From NCBI RefSeq assembly GCF_014303735.1, contig NZ_CP060296.1, forward strand, positions 1,189,501 through 1,253,500: a DNA stretch of 64,000 bases. The letters are read 5' to 3'. The DNA is from Variovorax sp. PAMC28562 (GTDB taxonomy: Bacteria; Pseudomonadota; Gammaproteobacteria; Burkholderiales; Burkholderiaceae_C). The translations under genes were made by a program, and so were the position numbers. Shown piece by piece: positions 45,765 to 54,757 of this stretch; position 1 is the stretch's first letter; every line of letters starts with the position of its first letter. The notes below the pieces were generated by a model. It was not told the DNA's origin. It did not search any database and was given only the letters and a program-made list of their open reading frames with translations.

Positions 45765-45893
45765 CCGCGATCAGGGGTGATGGCGAGGTTGGACGGTTAC
45801 GCGGCTGTACCTGACGCGCGTCTGATCCGGGTGCGGGCGACAAATGAGTCGAAGACACTGAATGCCCGTCGCTTAAACATGAAGGAGTTTCAA

Positions 45894-46010
45894 ATGAACA
45901 AGCCCAGCACCGGCATTCTCGCCGGCGCTCTCGCGGCGCCGGCGGCGGTCACTTTGTGCTCGCCGCCATCGCGACCGGGCTGATCGCGCAGATCATCTCG
46001 AATCAGGAGT
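45894..46010 (+). pseudogene. Possible frameshifted small membrane-protein gene
   Basis: An AAGGAG site seven bases before an ATG starts MNKPSTGILAGALAAPAAVT, which ends after 29 codons at 45983. In another frame the next bases give GGHFVLAAIATGLIAQIISN, so the two frames together would make one hydrophobic protein. Either a tiny peptide is made or the gene is broken by a frameshift in the GC-rich run near 45940. I do not recognise a family. Confidence 0.3.
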
Positions 46011-46054
46011 CGCAGCGGTGTGCGGGCAGTAGACCGTATCCACTTCAAGCTGCG

Positions 46055-46309
46055 CTAATCGGCGACAGCAGCCGGCGCCATCTGCGCGCAGACGTTCTTG
46101 CCGGTGATCGTCAGCCGGAGGCCGCCACCCTGCCACTCGAGCCAGTTGAGAGCGACGTAGGCTTCGATGTCGTCGACGTCGATCTGGTCGGCGTGCCGCT
46201 CACGGAGCATGGCGACAGTTGCCGGCAAAGCCAGCCTGAGACGGTCGCGCCGGATGGTTTCAGCAGAAACGAAATCCTTCGGGGCAACTAGAGGGCGGCG
46301 CAGTGGCAT
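46055..46309 (-). CDS. Small hypothetical protein
   Basis: A possible 84-residue protein beginning MPLRRPLVAPKDFVSAETIR and containing a helical, charged middle (RERHADQIDVDDIEAYVALNWLEW) and a beta-like end (GGGLRLTITGKNVCAQM). Composition and codon use are protein-like and there is no overlapping better candidate. No convincing ribosome site precedes the ATG, so a longer start is possible. Function unknown. Confidence 0.45.
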   Translation of the reverse strand: MPLRRPLVAPKDFVSAETIRRDRLRLALPATVAMLRERHADQIDVDDIEAYVALNWLEWQGGGLRLTITGKNVCAQMAPAAVAD

Positions 46310-46457
46310 GACGATCCATTTCGGGAGCAGTACTGTGTACCAATGTACGCTTGCCTTAGCGGCTGCCGCGGACTTATTTGGCGCTGCACTGTCCGCAGCG
46401 CGGCACTGTGCCAATGGGCCCACAGATCCTGTGATTCCATGTGACCTCTCGCGGTGC

Positions 46458-47411
46458 TCATCGTCTTTCTTCCCGCAGGTAAGGCTCGCCCAATGCACCG
46501 GGTTCGCCATCGTTGGTCCCACCGCCCTCGTCACTCTTTTGTGCAACCGCGACCCAGATCATCACGGCGAGCGTGATGGCGTACGGCGTCATCGACACGA
46601 AGTACTGCGGCAGCTGCACGCCGGCCGCGGCGAGCTGCGGAATCAACGCCTCGATGCAGCCGAACAGCACCGCGCCAGCCAACGCTTTCCATGGCGACCA
46701 GCGCGCGAAGATCACGAGGCCGACTGCGATCCAGCCGCGCCCACCGGTCATGCCGGCGATCCAGAGCTTGGTGCTCACGACAGAGATGTAGGCGCCCGCT
46801 AACCCGACCAGCGCCGCCCCAGCGAGTACCGCAGCGAAGCGCCATGCCCCGACGCTGATGCCGGCCGCATCGGCCGCCTGCGGGTTCTCGCCGACCGCGC
46901 GCATGCGCAGTCCGGCGCTGGTGCGCGTTAGGTACCAGACCACCGCGATGAAGATCGGCAGCGTGAGGTACACGACGATGTTCTGCGTGAAGAGCCGGCC
47001 CACCAGCGGCAGCTCCGACAACGGCCACAACGGCAGCGCACTGAAGCTGGTCACCGCCACATTGGTCCAGCCGAACAGCGTGCCGACGAGACTGGTCAAG
47101 CCCTGGCAAAAGAAGACCAGTGCCAGCCCGGCGATGACCTGGTTCACGCGCAGCAGGATGGTCATGACGGCGAACAGGATCGACACCGCGCTCGCCGCCA
47201 GCATCGCAATGACGAGCGAAAGAGCGGGATGCCCGAAAGCGATCTGCGCGCCGATGCCGGCCAGCGCACCGACCAGCATCAAGCCTTCGGCGCCGAGCGA
47301 CAGCACGCCCGATCGCTCGGTGAGAATGAGCCCGAGTGCGGCCAACGCATACGGCACTGCAAAGTCCGGCGCGTTGCCTAACCAATTGGTAGCGATCGCA
47401 AAAGCGCTCAT
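46458..47411 (-). CDS. BMP-type nucleoside/nucleobase ABC transporter permease (second)
   Basis: A 317-residue permease with about nine hydrophobic segments. It has the typical SLGAEGLMLVGAL and GENPQAADAAGISV segments of permeases that partner Bmp/RbsA-type systems for nucleosides or nucleobases. The C-terminal tail is hydrophilic and Glu/Gly-rich. Its ATG overlaps the stop of the preceding permease gene. Last gene of the oxygenase-VOC-transporter operon. Confidence 0.87.
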   Translation of the reverse strand: MSAFAIATNWLGNAPDFAVPYALAALGLILTERSGVLSLGAEGLMLVGALAGIGAQIAFGHPALSLVIAMLAASAVSILFAVMTILLRVNQVIAGLALVFFCQGLTSLVGTLFGWTNVAVTSFSALPLWPLSELPLVGRLFTQNIVVYLTLPIFIAVVWYLTRTSAGLRMRAVGENPQAADAAGISVGAWRFAAVLAGAALVGLAGAYISVVSTKLWIAGMTGGRGWIAVGLVIFARWSPWKALAGAVLFGCIEALIPQLAAAGVQLPQYFVSMTPYAITLAVMIWVAVAQKSDEGGGTNDGEPGALGEPYLREERR

Positions 47412-48520
47412 CGAACGCGCCGTATCCGGTGCCGGATGAAGAAGTCCGACGAAGCCACGCAGATCACCACGATCGCCTGGATCAGCTGCACCATCGAGAA
47501 CGGGATTTGATAGAACACCTGCAGGTTGCGCCCCGCCACGAAGAGCGCTGCGACCAGCACCGCAACCACCGTCGCAGCCAACGGATTGTTGCGCGCGAGG
47601 AAGGCGATCAGGATGCCGGAGAAGCCGTAGCCCGCGTAGAAGGCCTGCGTCAGCCGGCCCTCCTGTCCCGCCACCACCACGAACCCCGCGATGCCCGACA
47701 GCGCACCCGACACCAGCACCGCCGACAGGATCATCCGGCGCACCGGCACGCCCACCGCCTCGGCCATGCGCGGGTTGGCATAGACGAAGCGCAGGTACAG
47801 CCCCGCACGGCTGATGCCGACGAACCACCACGCCAGCACGGCAACGATCAGCGCGAGGCCGATCGCCGCGGTGCTCACATTCCCGAACCATTCGGGCAAC
47901 CGCTCGAAGGCGCGGAACTGCGGCGAATACGGGAACGAATCCTTCGGGTCTTTCCATGCGCCGTAGACGAGGTGCAGCAGGAAGTAGCCGGCGATGTAGT
48001 TGAGCATCAGCGTCGAGATGATTTCGTTGACGCCGAGCTTCAGCTTGAGCAGCGCGGGTGCCACTGCCCACGAGAGCCCGAGCCCGATCGCCATGAGCAG
48101 CATCAGCGGCAGGCGCAGGGCCGGCGGCCCGAGGTCGAAGAACGAGATGGCCGTCGCACCGATGGCGCCCCAGATCATTTGCCCTTCGAGCCCGAGGTTC
48201 CAGAAGCGCGCACGAAACGACATTGAGGCCGCGATGCCGACGAGGATCATCGGCGCCGCCTGGAACAGCACCGCCATCAGACTTTGCTTGTCGAACAGCG
48301 TCTGCAGCACGAACTCGTTGAGCAGCTCGTTCGCGGGCACGCCCGCCGCGACCAGTATGGCCGCGGAGATGCCCATGCCGATGGCGAGCGATACGACGAG
48401 GATCGCGGCCTGCGGCAGCCATCCCATCTGCTGCCGGATCTCCAATGCGAAGCGCCGGCTTGCGAACGGCTGCCGTGCCACGGTCGTGGCGATCGATCCG
48501 TCCACCGTGAGCTCAGCCAT
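47408..48520 (-). CDS. BMP-type nucleoside/nucleobase ABC transporter permease (first)
   Basis: A 370-residue permease with about ten hydrophobic segments. RARFWNLGLEGQMIWGAIGA, GVNEIISTLMLNYIAGYFL and RFVYANPRMAEAVGVPVRRM are family segments shared with NupP-type permeases. It pairs with the next permease as a heterodimer. Its start overlaps the ATPase gene end by eight bases, and its stop overlaps the second permease start by four. Confidence 0.87.
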   Translation of the reverse strand: MAELTVDGSIATTVARQPFASRRFALEIRQQMGWLPQAAILVVSLAIGMGISAAILVAAGVPANELLNEFVLQTLFDKQSLMAVLFQAAPMILVGIAASMSFRARFWNLGLEGQMIWGAIGATAISFFDLGPPALRLPLMLLMAIGLGLSWAVAPALLKLKLGVNEIISTLMLNYIAGYFLLHLVYGAWKDPKDSFPYSPQFRAFERLPEWFGNVSTAAIGLALIVAVLAWWFVGISRAGLYLRFVYANPRMAEAVGVPVRRMILSAVLVSGALSGIAGFVVVAGQEGRLTQAFYAGYGFSGILIAFLARNNPLAATVVAVLVAALFVAGRNLQVFYQIPFSMVQLIQAIVVICVASSDFFIRHRIRRVR

Positions 48521-50045
48521 GGTCGACCATCGCCTGTCCCACGGCTTGCCGATCGGCCGGCTGATCGAACTCCGCCACGATGCGCCCGCGCGTCATCACA
48601 CCGACGCGATCGGCCAGCGCCAGCACTTCGTCCAGGTCTTCACTGATGAGCAGCACCGCTGCGCCGGCATCGCGCGCGGCCAGCAGCCGCGCATGCACCT
48701 CGGCACCGGCGCGCACGTCGAGCCCGCGGCTCGGGCTGTGCGCCAGCACGACGCGTGGCGTACGGCCGAACTCGCGCGCCAGCACCAGCTTCTGCGCGTT
48801 GCCACCCGAAAGCAATGCCGCCTTCTGGTCCAGGTTGCGCACGCCCTGCACGTCGAACTGTTCCACGGCGGCCTTCGCATCGGCTTGAAGCTGCGTGGTG
48901 TCGAGCCGCCACGGCGAGCCGTAGCGCCCGCCATGCACCTGGCCGATGCCGAAGTTCTCCGCCACCGACAAGGCGCCGGCCAATGCGAGCCCATAGCGAT
49001 CGGCCGGGATGGCGGCGAACTGCAACGCGCGCCGTTGCGAGTTCGAGGCGGCCTTCAAGTCGCCGAAATCCTCCAGCGTGATGTCGCCATCGATCGTCGA
49101 GTCGAGTCCTATCAACGCGGCGGCGAGTTCGCTTTGACCGTTGCCGCCGACGCCGGCCAGACCGTAGATCTCGCCGGCGTGCAGCGTGAGGTCGACACCA
49201 TCGAGGGCGGGCCGCGCATCACCGACGACCTTGGCCGCAGCCGTGCGCAAGCCGCGCACGGTAAGCCGCGCCGCACCGGCCTGCGAGCGCTGCGGTCGCA
49301 AGGTCGAGTGCGCGATCGAGTCGCCGACGGTGAGCTGCACCAGCTCGGCCACCGCGGTCTGCTTCGGGTCGACGGTCTTCACCGTGCGTCCACCGCGCAT
49401 CACCGTCACGCGGTCGGCATAGCGCCTCACGTCGGCCATCTTGTGCGTCACCAGCACGACGGCAGAACCGCTGCGCGCCAGCGCCTGCACCGTCGACAGC
49501 AAGCGTTCGGCTTCGCGGTCGGTCAGCACCGCGGTCGGCTCGTCGAGGATCAGGATGCGGGCGCCCGCGAGCAGCACTTTCAGGATCTCGACGCGCTGCT
49601 GTTCGGCGATCGACAGCCGCTCCGTGCGTTGCCGCGGATCGATGGCGAATCCGAGCTCGTCGGCCTTGGCGCGGATCTGCGCTTCGAGCACGCCGAGCCG
49701 CTTGCGATGACTGCCTTCACCCGATGCGAGCGGATGCCCGAGCAGGATGTTCTCGGCCACGGTGAAAGGCTTCACCAGCTTGAAGTGCTGGTGCACCATG
49801 CCGATGTGATGCCGCGCTGCATCGCGTGGGCCGTCGAGCCGCACCGCGTTGTCGTCGACCAGCAGCTGGCCCGACTCCGGCGCATAGAGGCCGGCCGCGA
49901 TGTTCATCAGCGACGACTTGCCCGCGCCGTTCTCGCCGAGCAGCGCATGCACCTCGCCCCAGCGCGCGCTGAAGTCCGCGTCGATCAGCGCCTTGAAACC
50001 GTCGAACGATTTGCAGATGCCAGTGAGCTGCAGCGCGGTCGCCAT
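48513..50045 (-). CDS. BMP-type ABC transporter ATPase with two nucleotide-binding domains
   Basis: A 510-residue double ATPase of the RbsA/NupO type. Domain 1: Walker A GENGAGKSS (about 37-45), signature LSIAEQQRVEIL, Walker B LILDEPTAVLT. Domain 2: a degenerate Walker A GVGGNGQSE and signature LSGGNAQKLVLARE, so only the first site probably turns over ATP fast, as in relatives. It energises import of nucleosides or nucleobases. It lies 19 bases downstream of the binding-protein gene. Confidence 0.9.
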   Translation of the reverse strand: MATALQLTGICKSFDGFKALIDADFSARWGEVHALLGENGAGKSSLMNIAAGLYAPESGQLLVDDNAVRLDGPRDAARHHIGMVHQHFKLVKPFTVAENILLGHPLASGEGSHRKRLGVLEAQIRAKADELGFAIDPRQRTERLSIAEQQRVEILKVLLAGARILILDEPTAVLTDREAERLLSTVQALARSGSAVVLVTHKMADVRRYADRVTVMRGGRTVKTVDPKQTAVAELVQLTVGDSIAHSTLRPQRSQAGAARLTVRGLRTAAAKVVGDARPALDGVDLTLHAGEIYGLAGVGGNGQSELAAALIGLDSTIDGDITLEDFGDLKAASNSQRRALQFAAIPADRYGLALAGALSVAENFGIGQVHGGRYGSPWRLDTTQLQADAKAAVEQFDVQGVRNLDQKAALLSGGNAQKLVLAREFGRTPRVVLAHSPSRGLDVRAGAEVHARLLAARDAGAAVLLISEDLDEVLALADRVGVMTRGRIVAEFDQPADRQAVGQAMVDHG

Positions 50046-50064
50046 GACGCTGAATGTCCCGCGC

Positions 50065-51153
50065 TTACTTTTGCGTGACCACGCCCTTGACGTACCAGTC
50101 CATCTTCCACAGGTCGGCATCCGACAGCGTGCCGCCCGCAGCCACGCGCTCCTTGCCGTCGCGGTCTTTCAGCGGGCCGGCGTAGATCTGCTTGCCCTTG
50201 AGGATCGCGTCGCGCTCGGCGGTGATGATCGCGGCCTTGTCCTTGGGTACGCCGGCACCGAAGCCCGCGATGTCGGTGCCGCCGTCCTTCATCTCGATGA
50301 AGGCGCCGTATTGCGAAGGCGTCCAGTTGCCGGCCATGATCTTCTTCAGCTCGGACGTCAGGAACTTGTCCCAGACCCAGACCGACGAGCACAGCGTGGC
50401 CTTGGGCGCGAACTGGCGCAGATCACGATGGTGGCCGGTGCCGTACACGCCGCGCTCCTGCGCGACGATCTGCGGTGTCGGCGAATCGACGTGCTGGCCG
50501 ATGACGTCGGCACCCTGGTCGATCAACGCCATGGCGGCCGCGCGCTCCTTCACCGGGTCGTTCCATGCGCCGGTGTAGATCACGTTGACGGTGGCGTTCG
50601 GGTTCATCTTTTGCGCACCGAGCGCAAAGGCGTTGACGGTCCAGTTCACCACGCCGAAGGGGTTGGCCGCCACGAAGCCGAGCTTGCCCGACTTGGATGC
50701 CGCGCCGGCCGCCATGCCGCACAGGTACTGGCTCTCGTAGGTGCGGCCGTAGAACGATTCGAGGTTGCTGCCGTTGGTGGTGCCCGAGCCGTTGAGGAAC
50801 GCGACGTCCGGGTACTTGGCAGCCAGTTCCTTGAAGGTGTCGGAGTAGCCGAAGGCGGTGCCGATGATGATGTTCGCGCCGCGCGAAATGAAGCGCTCGG
50901 CCGCCGGCTTGATGGCCGACGCGTCTTCGGGCACGTTCTCGACGAACTGGATCTTCTTGCCGGTCGCAGCCTCGACCTTGATGCGCGCCTCGTCGAAAGC
51001 CTGCGTCCAGCCGCCGTCGTTCTTGGGGCCGAAATAGATCATCGCGATCTTCGGCTCGCCCTTGAGCGTGAAGCCGTCGGCCATGGCCGGCGCGACGAGA
51101 ACGGTGCAGGCGGTCAGCGCCACGAGGGCGTACGGGGCGGTGTTGCGGAACAT
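50065..51153 (-). CDS. BMP-family substrate-binding protein (nucleoside/nucleobase import)
   Basis: A 362-residue periplasmic binding protein, signal peptide about 1-25 (ending AMA). KIAMIYFGPKNDGGWTQAFDEAR near the start, IIIGTAFGYSDTF and QHVDSPTPQ are BMP-family features; relatives bind purine or pyrimidine nucleosides and bases. AAAGG before the ATG at 51153 fits better than an ATG at 51186 with no ribosome site. It follows the VOC gene by 69 bases in the same direction. Confidence 0.88.
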   Translation of the reverse strand: MFRNTAPYALVALTACTVLVAPAMADGFTLKGEPKIAMIYFGPKNDGGWTQAFDEARIKVEAATGKKIQFVENVPEDASAIKPAAERFISRGANIIIGTAFGYSDTFKELAAKYPDVAFLNGSGTTNGSNLESFYGRTYESQYLCGMAAGAASKSGKLGFVAANPFGVVNWTVNAFALGAQKMNPNATVNVIYTGAWNDPVKERAAAMALIDQGADVIGQHVDSPTPQIVAQERGVYGTGHHRDLRQFAPKATLCSSVWVWDKFLTSELKKIMAGNWTPSQYGAFIEMKDGGTDIAGFGAGVPKDKAAIITAERDAILKGKQIYAGPLKDRDGKERVAAGGTLSDADLWKMDWYVKGVVTQK

Positions 51154-51222
51154 GGTCAGGCCTTTGGTGGTGAGCGTTGAAGACATCGAGAAGAGAAGAA
51201 GGGGACAGTCGCCGAGGCCGCG

Positions 51223-51609
51223 TCACATCATGAAGTTGATGCGGAAGACATTGCCTTCCGGGTCGAGCAGCACCGACTGGTACCAGTTGTAGTAAGTGAC
51301 GTAAGGCGCCTTGATCAGCGTCGCGCCAGCGGCCACTGCGATCGGCACCATGCGGTCGACATCGGCCTGGCTGTCGACATCGATGTTGAGCAGGAACTTG
51401 ACGCCGCGCGTGTCGGAGAACTCGGCTAGGTGCAGCAGCTCGTACGCTTCGAGCGCGTTGAAGCCGAGGCTCGATTTGCCGGTGTCGAGCCCACGAAAAA
51501 TCGGCGAGCGAATCGCCTCGATTTCAGGGAAGCCGAAGACGCGTTGATAGAAGCCGCTGAGCGCGAGAACGTCTTTCGCAAAGACGTTGACGTAGGAAAG
51601 ATGGGCCAT
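51223..51609 (-). CDS. VOC (glyoxalase/bleomycin-resistance) family protein
   Basis: A 128-residue protein with two VOC beta-alpha-beta-beta-beta modules. The N-terminal LSYVNVFAKDVLALSGFYQRVFGFPE and the C-terminal VLLDPEGNVFRINF are typical. The metal ligands are not all obvious, so it may be an isomerase, a dioxygenase or a binding protein. It follows the 2OG oxygenase gene by 13 bases, implying action on the same compound. Confidence 0.83.
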   Translation of the reverse strand: MAHLSYVNVFAKDVLALSGFYQRVFGFPEIEAIRSPIFRGLDTGKSSLGFNALEAYELLHLAEFSDTRGVKFLLNIDVDSQADVDRMVPIAVAAGATLIKAPYVTYYNWYQSVLLDPEGNVFRINFMM

Positions 51610-51622
51610 CGAAACGTGCGCC

Positions 51623-52624
51623 TCAGGCCGCGACCTTGGTGCCGCCGAAGGTCGTCTGTTTCACGAACTTCGACATCAGGTGGTCGCCTGAAGAAATGGG
51701 CGCGTACGTCGGCTTGTCGCCGGGTGCCAGACAACTCGGCAGGCACTCGACCATCGCGTCGTAGTTGGGCTGGTGAAAGAACACCAGCGACTGGCGGCGG
51801 TTGGTGCTGGCTGCCTCGAAAGGCGGGTTGATCACGCGGTGCATGGTCGACACCCACTGGTCGTTGGTCCACTGCATCATCAAGTCGGCGATGTTGACGA
51901 CGAGGCCACCTTCGACCTGGGGCACGTCGACCCACTGGCCGGCCTTGTTGAGCACCTGCAGTCCCTTGTCGTCGGGCAGCACCACTGTCAGGCTGCCGTA
52001 GTCGCTGTGCGCACCGGCACGCAACTGGCCCGGCAACGGGGCTTCTTTCTGTGGCGGGTAGCTCAGCACGCGGAACATGCTGATGTGTTCGTCGATCTTG
52101 TCGTCGAAAAAACGCTCCGGCAGCTTCAGGCCCAGCGCGAAGATACGCATCAGCGAGCGCGAGAGCTCGCTCATCGCCTCGAAGTATTCCTCGTAGGCCT
52201 CGCGAAAGCCCGGGATGTCGGGCCAGCTGTTGGGCTCGAAGTGCGGGCCGGCCGCCTTGCCGCGGTGGTACTCGTCGTCCGGCACGTTCGACGGACCGAC
52301 CGAGAACGACTCCTTCAAGTCGCCGGGTGTCGTTTCTTCCAGGCTGTACGACAAACCTTCTTCGCCGACCGCGCTGTAGCCGCGCACCGCGTCTTCGCGC
52401 GGCCGGTCGACGCGGCGCTTGTCGGCCAGAGGCAACGCGAAAAACTGGCGCGACAGCTCGGACACGCGTGCGATCAATTCGGGCGAAATGCCGTGGTGCG
52501 TGATGACCAGAAAGCCGATGCTGCGCGAAGCCTCGTCGACCTTGCGCGCGACCTCGGCGCGGCCTTGTTCGGTGCCCTCGAAGTAGGGCGCGAGATCGAT
52601 GATGGGTACGGTCAGCAGGGTCAT
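51623..52624 (-). CDS. 2-oxoglutarate/Fe(II)-dependent oxygenase, isopenicillin-N-synthase family
   Basis: A 333-residue oxygenase. N-terminal DIOX_N part (PIIDLAPYFEG, FLVITHHGIS) and jelly-roll core with iron ligands His206 and Asp208 (AHSDYG) and His262 (STMHRVINP), and the 2-oxoglutarate-binding Arg277-x-Ser279. Fungal thymine 7-hydroxylase belongs to this broad class. Placement next to rutR and a nucleobase importer suggests oxidation of a pyrimidine or purine, but the substrate is inference. First gene of its operon; a RutR-like palindrome lies 71 bases upstream. Confidence 0.88.
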   Translation of the reverse strand: MTLLTVPIIDLAPYFEGTEQGRAEVARKVDEASRSIGFLVITHHGISPELIARVSELSRQFFALPLADKRRVDRPREDAVRGYSAVGEEGLSYSLEETTPGDLKESFSVGPSNVPDDEYHRGKAAGPHFEPNSWPDIPGFREAYEEYFEAMSELSRSLMRIFALGLKLPERFFDDKIDEHISMFRVLSYPPQKEAPLPGQLRAGAHSDYGSLTVVLPDDKGLQVLNKAGQWVDVPQVEGGLVVNIADLMMQWTNDQWVSTMHRVINPPFEAASTNRRQSLVFFHQPNYDAMVECLPSCLAPGDKPTYAPISSGDHLMSKFVKQTTFGGTKVAA

Positions 52625-52694
52625 GGGTCGAATCCTTTTGAACAGCGCGAACCGGTGCGCTGCAGCGGCAGTGACATGCAACGTTTGTGCCAGT

Positions 52695-52712
52695 TGGACC
52701 AAATGGACAAAT
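52695..52712. promoter_or_regulatory. RutR-like operator between rutR and the 2OG oxygenase gene
   Basis: TTGGACCAAATGGACAAA is an imperfect palindrome of pattern TTnGnCCA-nn-TGGnCnAA, close to the known RutR site TTGACCA-nn-TGGTCAA. Almost the same sequence, inverted, occurs before rutA (58089-58106). It lies midway between the divergent starts. Confidence 0.68.
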
Positions 52713-52774
52713 GCGGCAGACTGGCCCGCGTCATGCAAGCAGCACGGCATGCAGAAACAAGAAAGCAACAGCCC

Positions 52775-53560
52775 ATGCCGAAGACATCCGGAGGAGCGGT
52801 GAAGGCGGCCAATGCCAAGATGGCCAAGACGGCCAAGACGGCCAAGACGGCCAAGCTCGTCAAGTCGGCACCCGCCACCAAGCCGTCGCAGCGCGGGCAA
52901 GCGCTGCGCACACCCGGCGTGCGCAGCGTGGCCGCGGTGAATCGCCGGCTGCGCCAGATCGAAGACAAGCGCAGCGTGATCCTTGCTGCCGCATTGGGGT
53001 TGTTCTCGCGCTTTGGCCTGCATGGCACCAGCGTCGATCAGGTGGCAGCGCGGGCCGACGTCTCCAAGAGCAATCTGCTCTATTACTTCGCCAACAAGGA
53101 AGAGCTGTACGTGAGCGTGTTGCGCGAACTGCTCGCCGTATGGCTCGAACCCTTGCGCGGTTTCAGCGCCGAGCAAGACCCGCGTGAAGCCATCGGCCAC
53201 TACATCCGACGCAAGCTGGTGATCTCGCGCGACCAGCCCGACGCATCGCGGCTGTTCTGCCTCGAGATGATTCAGGGCGCACCGTTATTGCGCGACGAAC
53301 TGGGGCGTGAACTGCGCGATCTGGTCGACCGCAAATCGGAGGTCATCAGGGAATGGGTCGCGGCCGGCAAGCTGGCGCCTGTCGACCCGCATCACCTGAT
53401 CTTCGCGCTGTGGGCGACCACGCAGCACTACGCCGATTTCGGCGTGCAGGTGCAGGCCATCACCGGTCGCACGCTCGAGGATCCGGCGTTCTTCGAAGAT
53501 ACGGTGGAGAGCGTGCAGCGCATCGTGCTGCAGGGCATCCTGTCGGCCGCGAAGAACTGA
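52775..53560 (+). CDS. rutR: TetR-family regulator of pyrimidine utilisation, RutR-like
   Basis: A 261-residue TetR protein. The helix-turn-helix is ILAAALGLFSRFGLHGTSVDQVAARADVSKSNLLYYF (about 69-105), and the C-terminal ligand domain contains RLFCLEMIQGAP and ATTQHYADFGVQV, as in RutR, which binds uracil or thymine and then releases DNA. The N-terminal 60 residues are extra, with a Lys/Ala/Thr stretch coded by about four nine-base repeats (52811-52855). It converges with rutF and is divergent from the oxygenase. Confidence 0.88.
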   Translation: MPKTSGGAVKAANAKMAKTAKTAKTAKLVKSAPATKPSQRGQALRTPGVRSVAAVNRRLRQIEDKRSVILAAALGLFSRFGLHGTSVDQVAARADVSKSNLLYYFANKEELYVSVLRELLAVWLEPLRGFSAEQDPREAIGHYIRRKLVISRDQPDASRLFCLEMIQGAPLLRDELGRELRDLVDRKSEVIREWVAAGKLAPVDPHHLIFALWATTQHYADFGVQVQAITGRTLEDPAFFEDTVESVQRIVLQGILSAAKN

Positions 53561-53601
53561 ACGGACGCGAAATCGGACTCGGCCTTTTGTCCCGAGCCGG
53601 C

Positions 53602-54162
53602 TCAGTGCGCCGGTGGCGTCACGATGTCGTGATAGCGACGATCGAAGTAGATGAGCCCATGCGCCGCTTCGCCCATCGCCACTGCCACGACCTCGCAGAA
53701 CAGCACGTCGTGCGTGCCGACGCTGGTGCTGCTGGTGACGCGGCAGTCGAAGGACACGGAGGCGCCTTCGAGCACCGGCGAACCGGTGGCGCCTCGCTCC
53801 CACTGCGAGCCGGCAAAACGTTCGTCCATCGGCGTCTTGCCACCAAAGACACTTGAGAGCGCGCGCTGTCCCGCGCCCAGCACGTTGACGCACAGCACGC
53901 CATTAGCCCGGAAGGCCGGGTACACCGAGGCGGTGCGATTGAGGCAGATGAGCAGGGTCGGCGGCTCGTCCGTCACGCTGCACACCGCCGATGCGGTGAA
54001 CCCCGCGCGGCCTGCAGGGCCATCGGTGGTGATGATGTTCACCGCTGCGCCGAGCCGTGACATCGCATTGCGAAAGTCGCTGCGCTCGAGTGCCGCCTCG
54101 CGCTCGGACGGTGCTGGCAGCTCAGACAAGGGCACGGGCACGGGCATGGTCGTGCAAGGCAT
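53602..54162 (-). CDS. rutF: RutF, flavin reductase of the pyrimidine Rut pathway
   Basis: A 186-residue flavin reductase-like protein. [42 protein letters not shown] and FCEVVAV are typical; it supplies reduced FMN to the monooxygenase RutA. Family length is about 165; the extra residues are at the N terminus. ATG at 54162 lies four bases after the rutE stop; another ATG at 54147 is possible. Last gene of rutABCDEF. Confidence 0.88.
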   Translation of the reverse strand: MPCTTMPVPVPLSELPAPSEREAALERSDFRNAMSRLGAAVNIITTDGPAGRAGFTASAVCSVTDEPPTLLICLNRTASVYPAFRANGVLCVNVLGAGQRALSSVFGGKTPMDERFAGSQWERGATGSPVLEGASVSFDCRVTSSTSVGTHDVLFCEVVAVAMGEAAHGLIYFDRRYHDIVTPPAH

Positions 54163-54166
54163 GACG

Positions 54167-54757
54167 TCAGGCCAGCACGCAGGCTTCGTCGAACGCCAGG
54201 CGCGGCAAGCGGCCGAACACCTTGCTCGCATCACCGTGACCGAGGTTGATCAGCAGGTTGACCGACCAGCTCGTGCCTTCGAAGAACGCGGCGTCGACCA
54301 CGGCCTTGTCGAAGCCCGACATCGGACCGCAGTCGAGCCCGAGCGCACGCGCTGCCAACAAAAAGTAGCCGGCCTGCATCGAGGCATTGCGGAACGCGGT
54401 CTCGTGCGCGGCTTCGGCGCTGCCGGTGAACCAGGCGCGCGCATCGGCGTGCGGAAACAGGGCAGGGAGCTTGTCGTAGAAAAGCCTGTCCCACGCACAG
54501 ATCACCGTGACCGGTGCGCTCATCGTCTTGTCATGGTTGGCTTTGGACAACGCCGGCGAGAGCTTTGCCTTGCCTTCGGGCGTGCGCACGAACACGAAGC
54601 GCGCTGGCGAGCAGTTGGCCGAAGTCGGCGCCATGCGGGTCAGGTCGTAGACGCTCCTCAGCAACTCGTCGGACACGGGTGCGTCGGTCCAGCCGTTGTG
54701 GCTGCGGGCGTCGGTGAAGAGGGTGGCCAGTGCGGCGGGGTCGAGGGTCTGTGTCAT
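54167..54757 (-). CDS. rutE: RutE, nitroreductase-family malonic semialdehyde reductase
   Basis: A 196-residue FMN-dependent nitroreductase-fold protein. [19 protein letters not shown] (about 49-67) binds FMN, and [22 protein letters not shown] is the conserved start. In the Rut pathway it reduces toxic malonic semialdehyde to 3-hydroxypropionate. Its ATG overlaps the rutD stop by four bases. Confidence 0.9.
   Translation of the reverse strand: MTQTLDPAALATLFTDARSHNGWTDAPVSDELLRSVYDLTRMAPTSANCSPARFVFVRTPEGKAKLSPALSKANHDKTMSAPVTVICAWDRLFYDKLPALFPHADARAWFTGSAEAAHETAFRNASMQAGYFLLAARALGLDCGPMSGFDKAVVDAAFFEGTSWSVNLLINLGHGDASKVFGRLPRLAFDEACVLA

Noticed and set aside
48513..50045. Degenerate second Walker A in the double ATPase
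   Set aside because: A weak second site (GVGGNGQSE) is typical of RbsA/Bmp-type ATPases and not a mutation.
53575..53605. Short hairpin between convergent rutR and rutF as terminator
   Set aside because: Only a five to six base stem (CTCGG/CCGAG) with T-run in the loop rather than after it; too weak to call.
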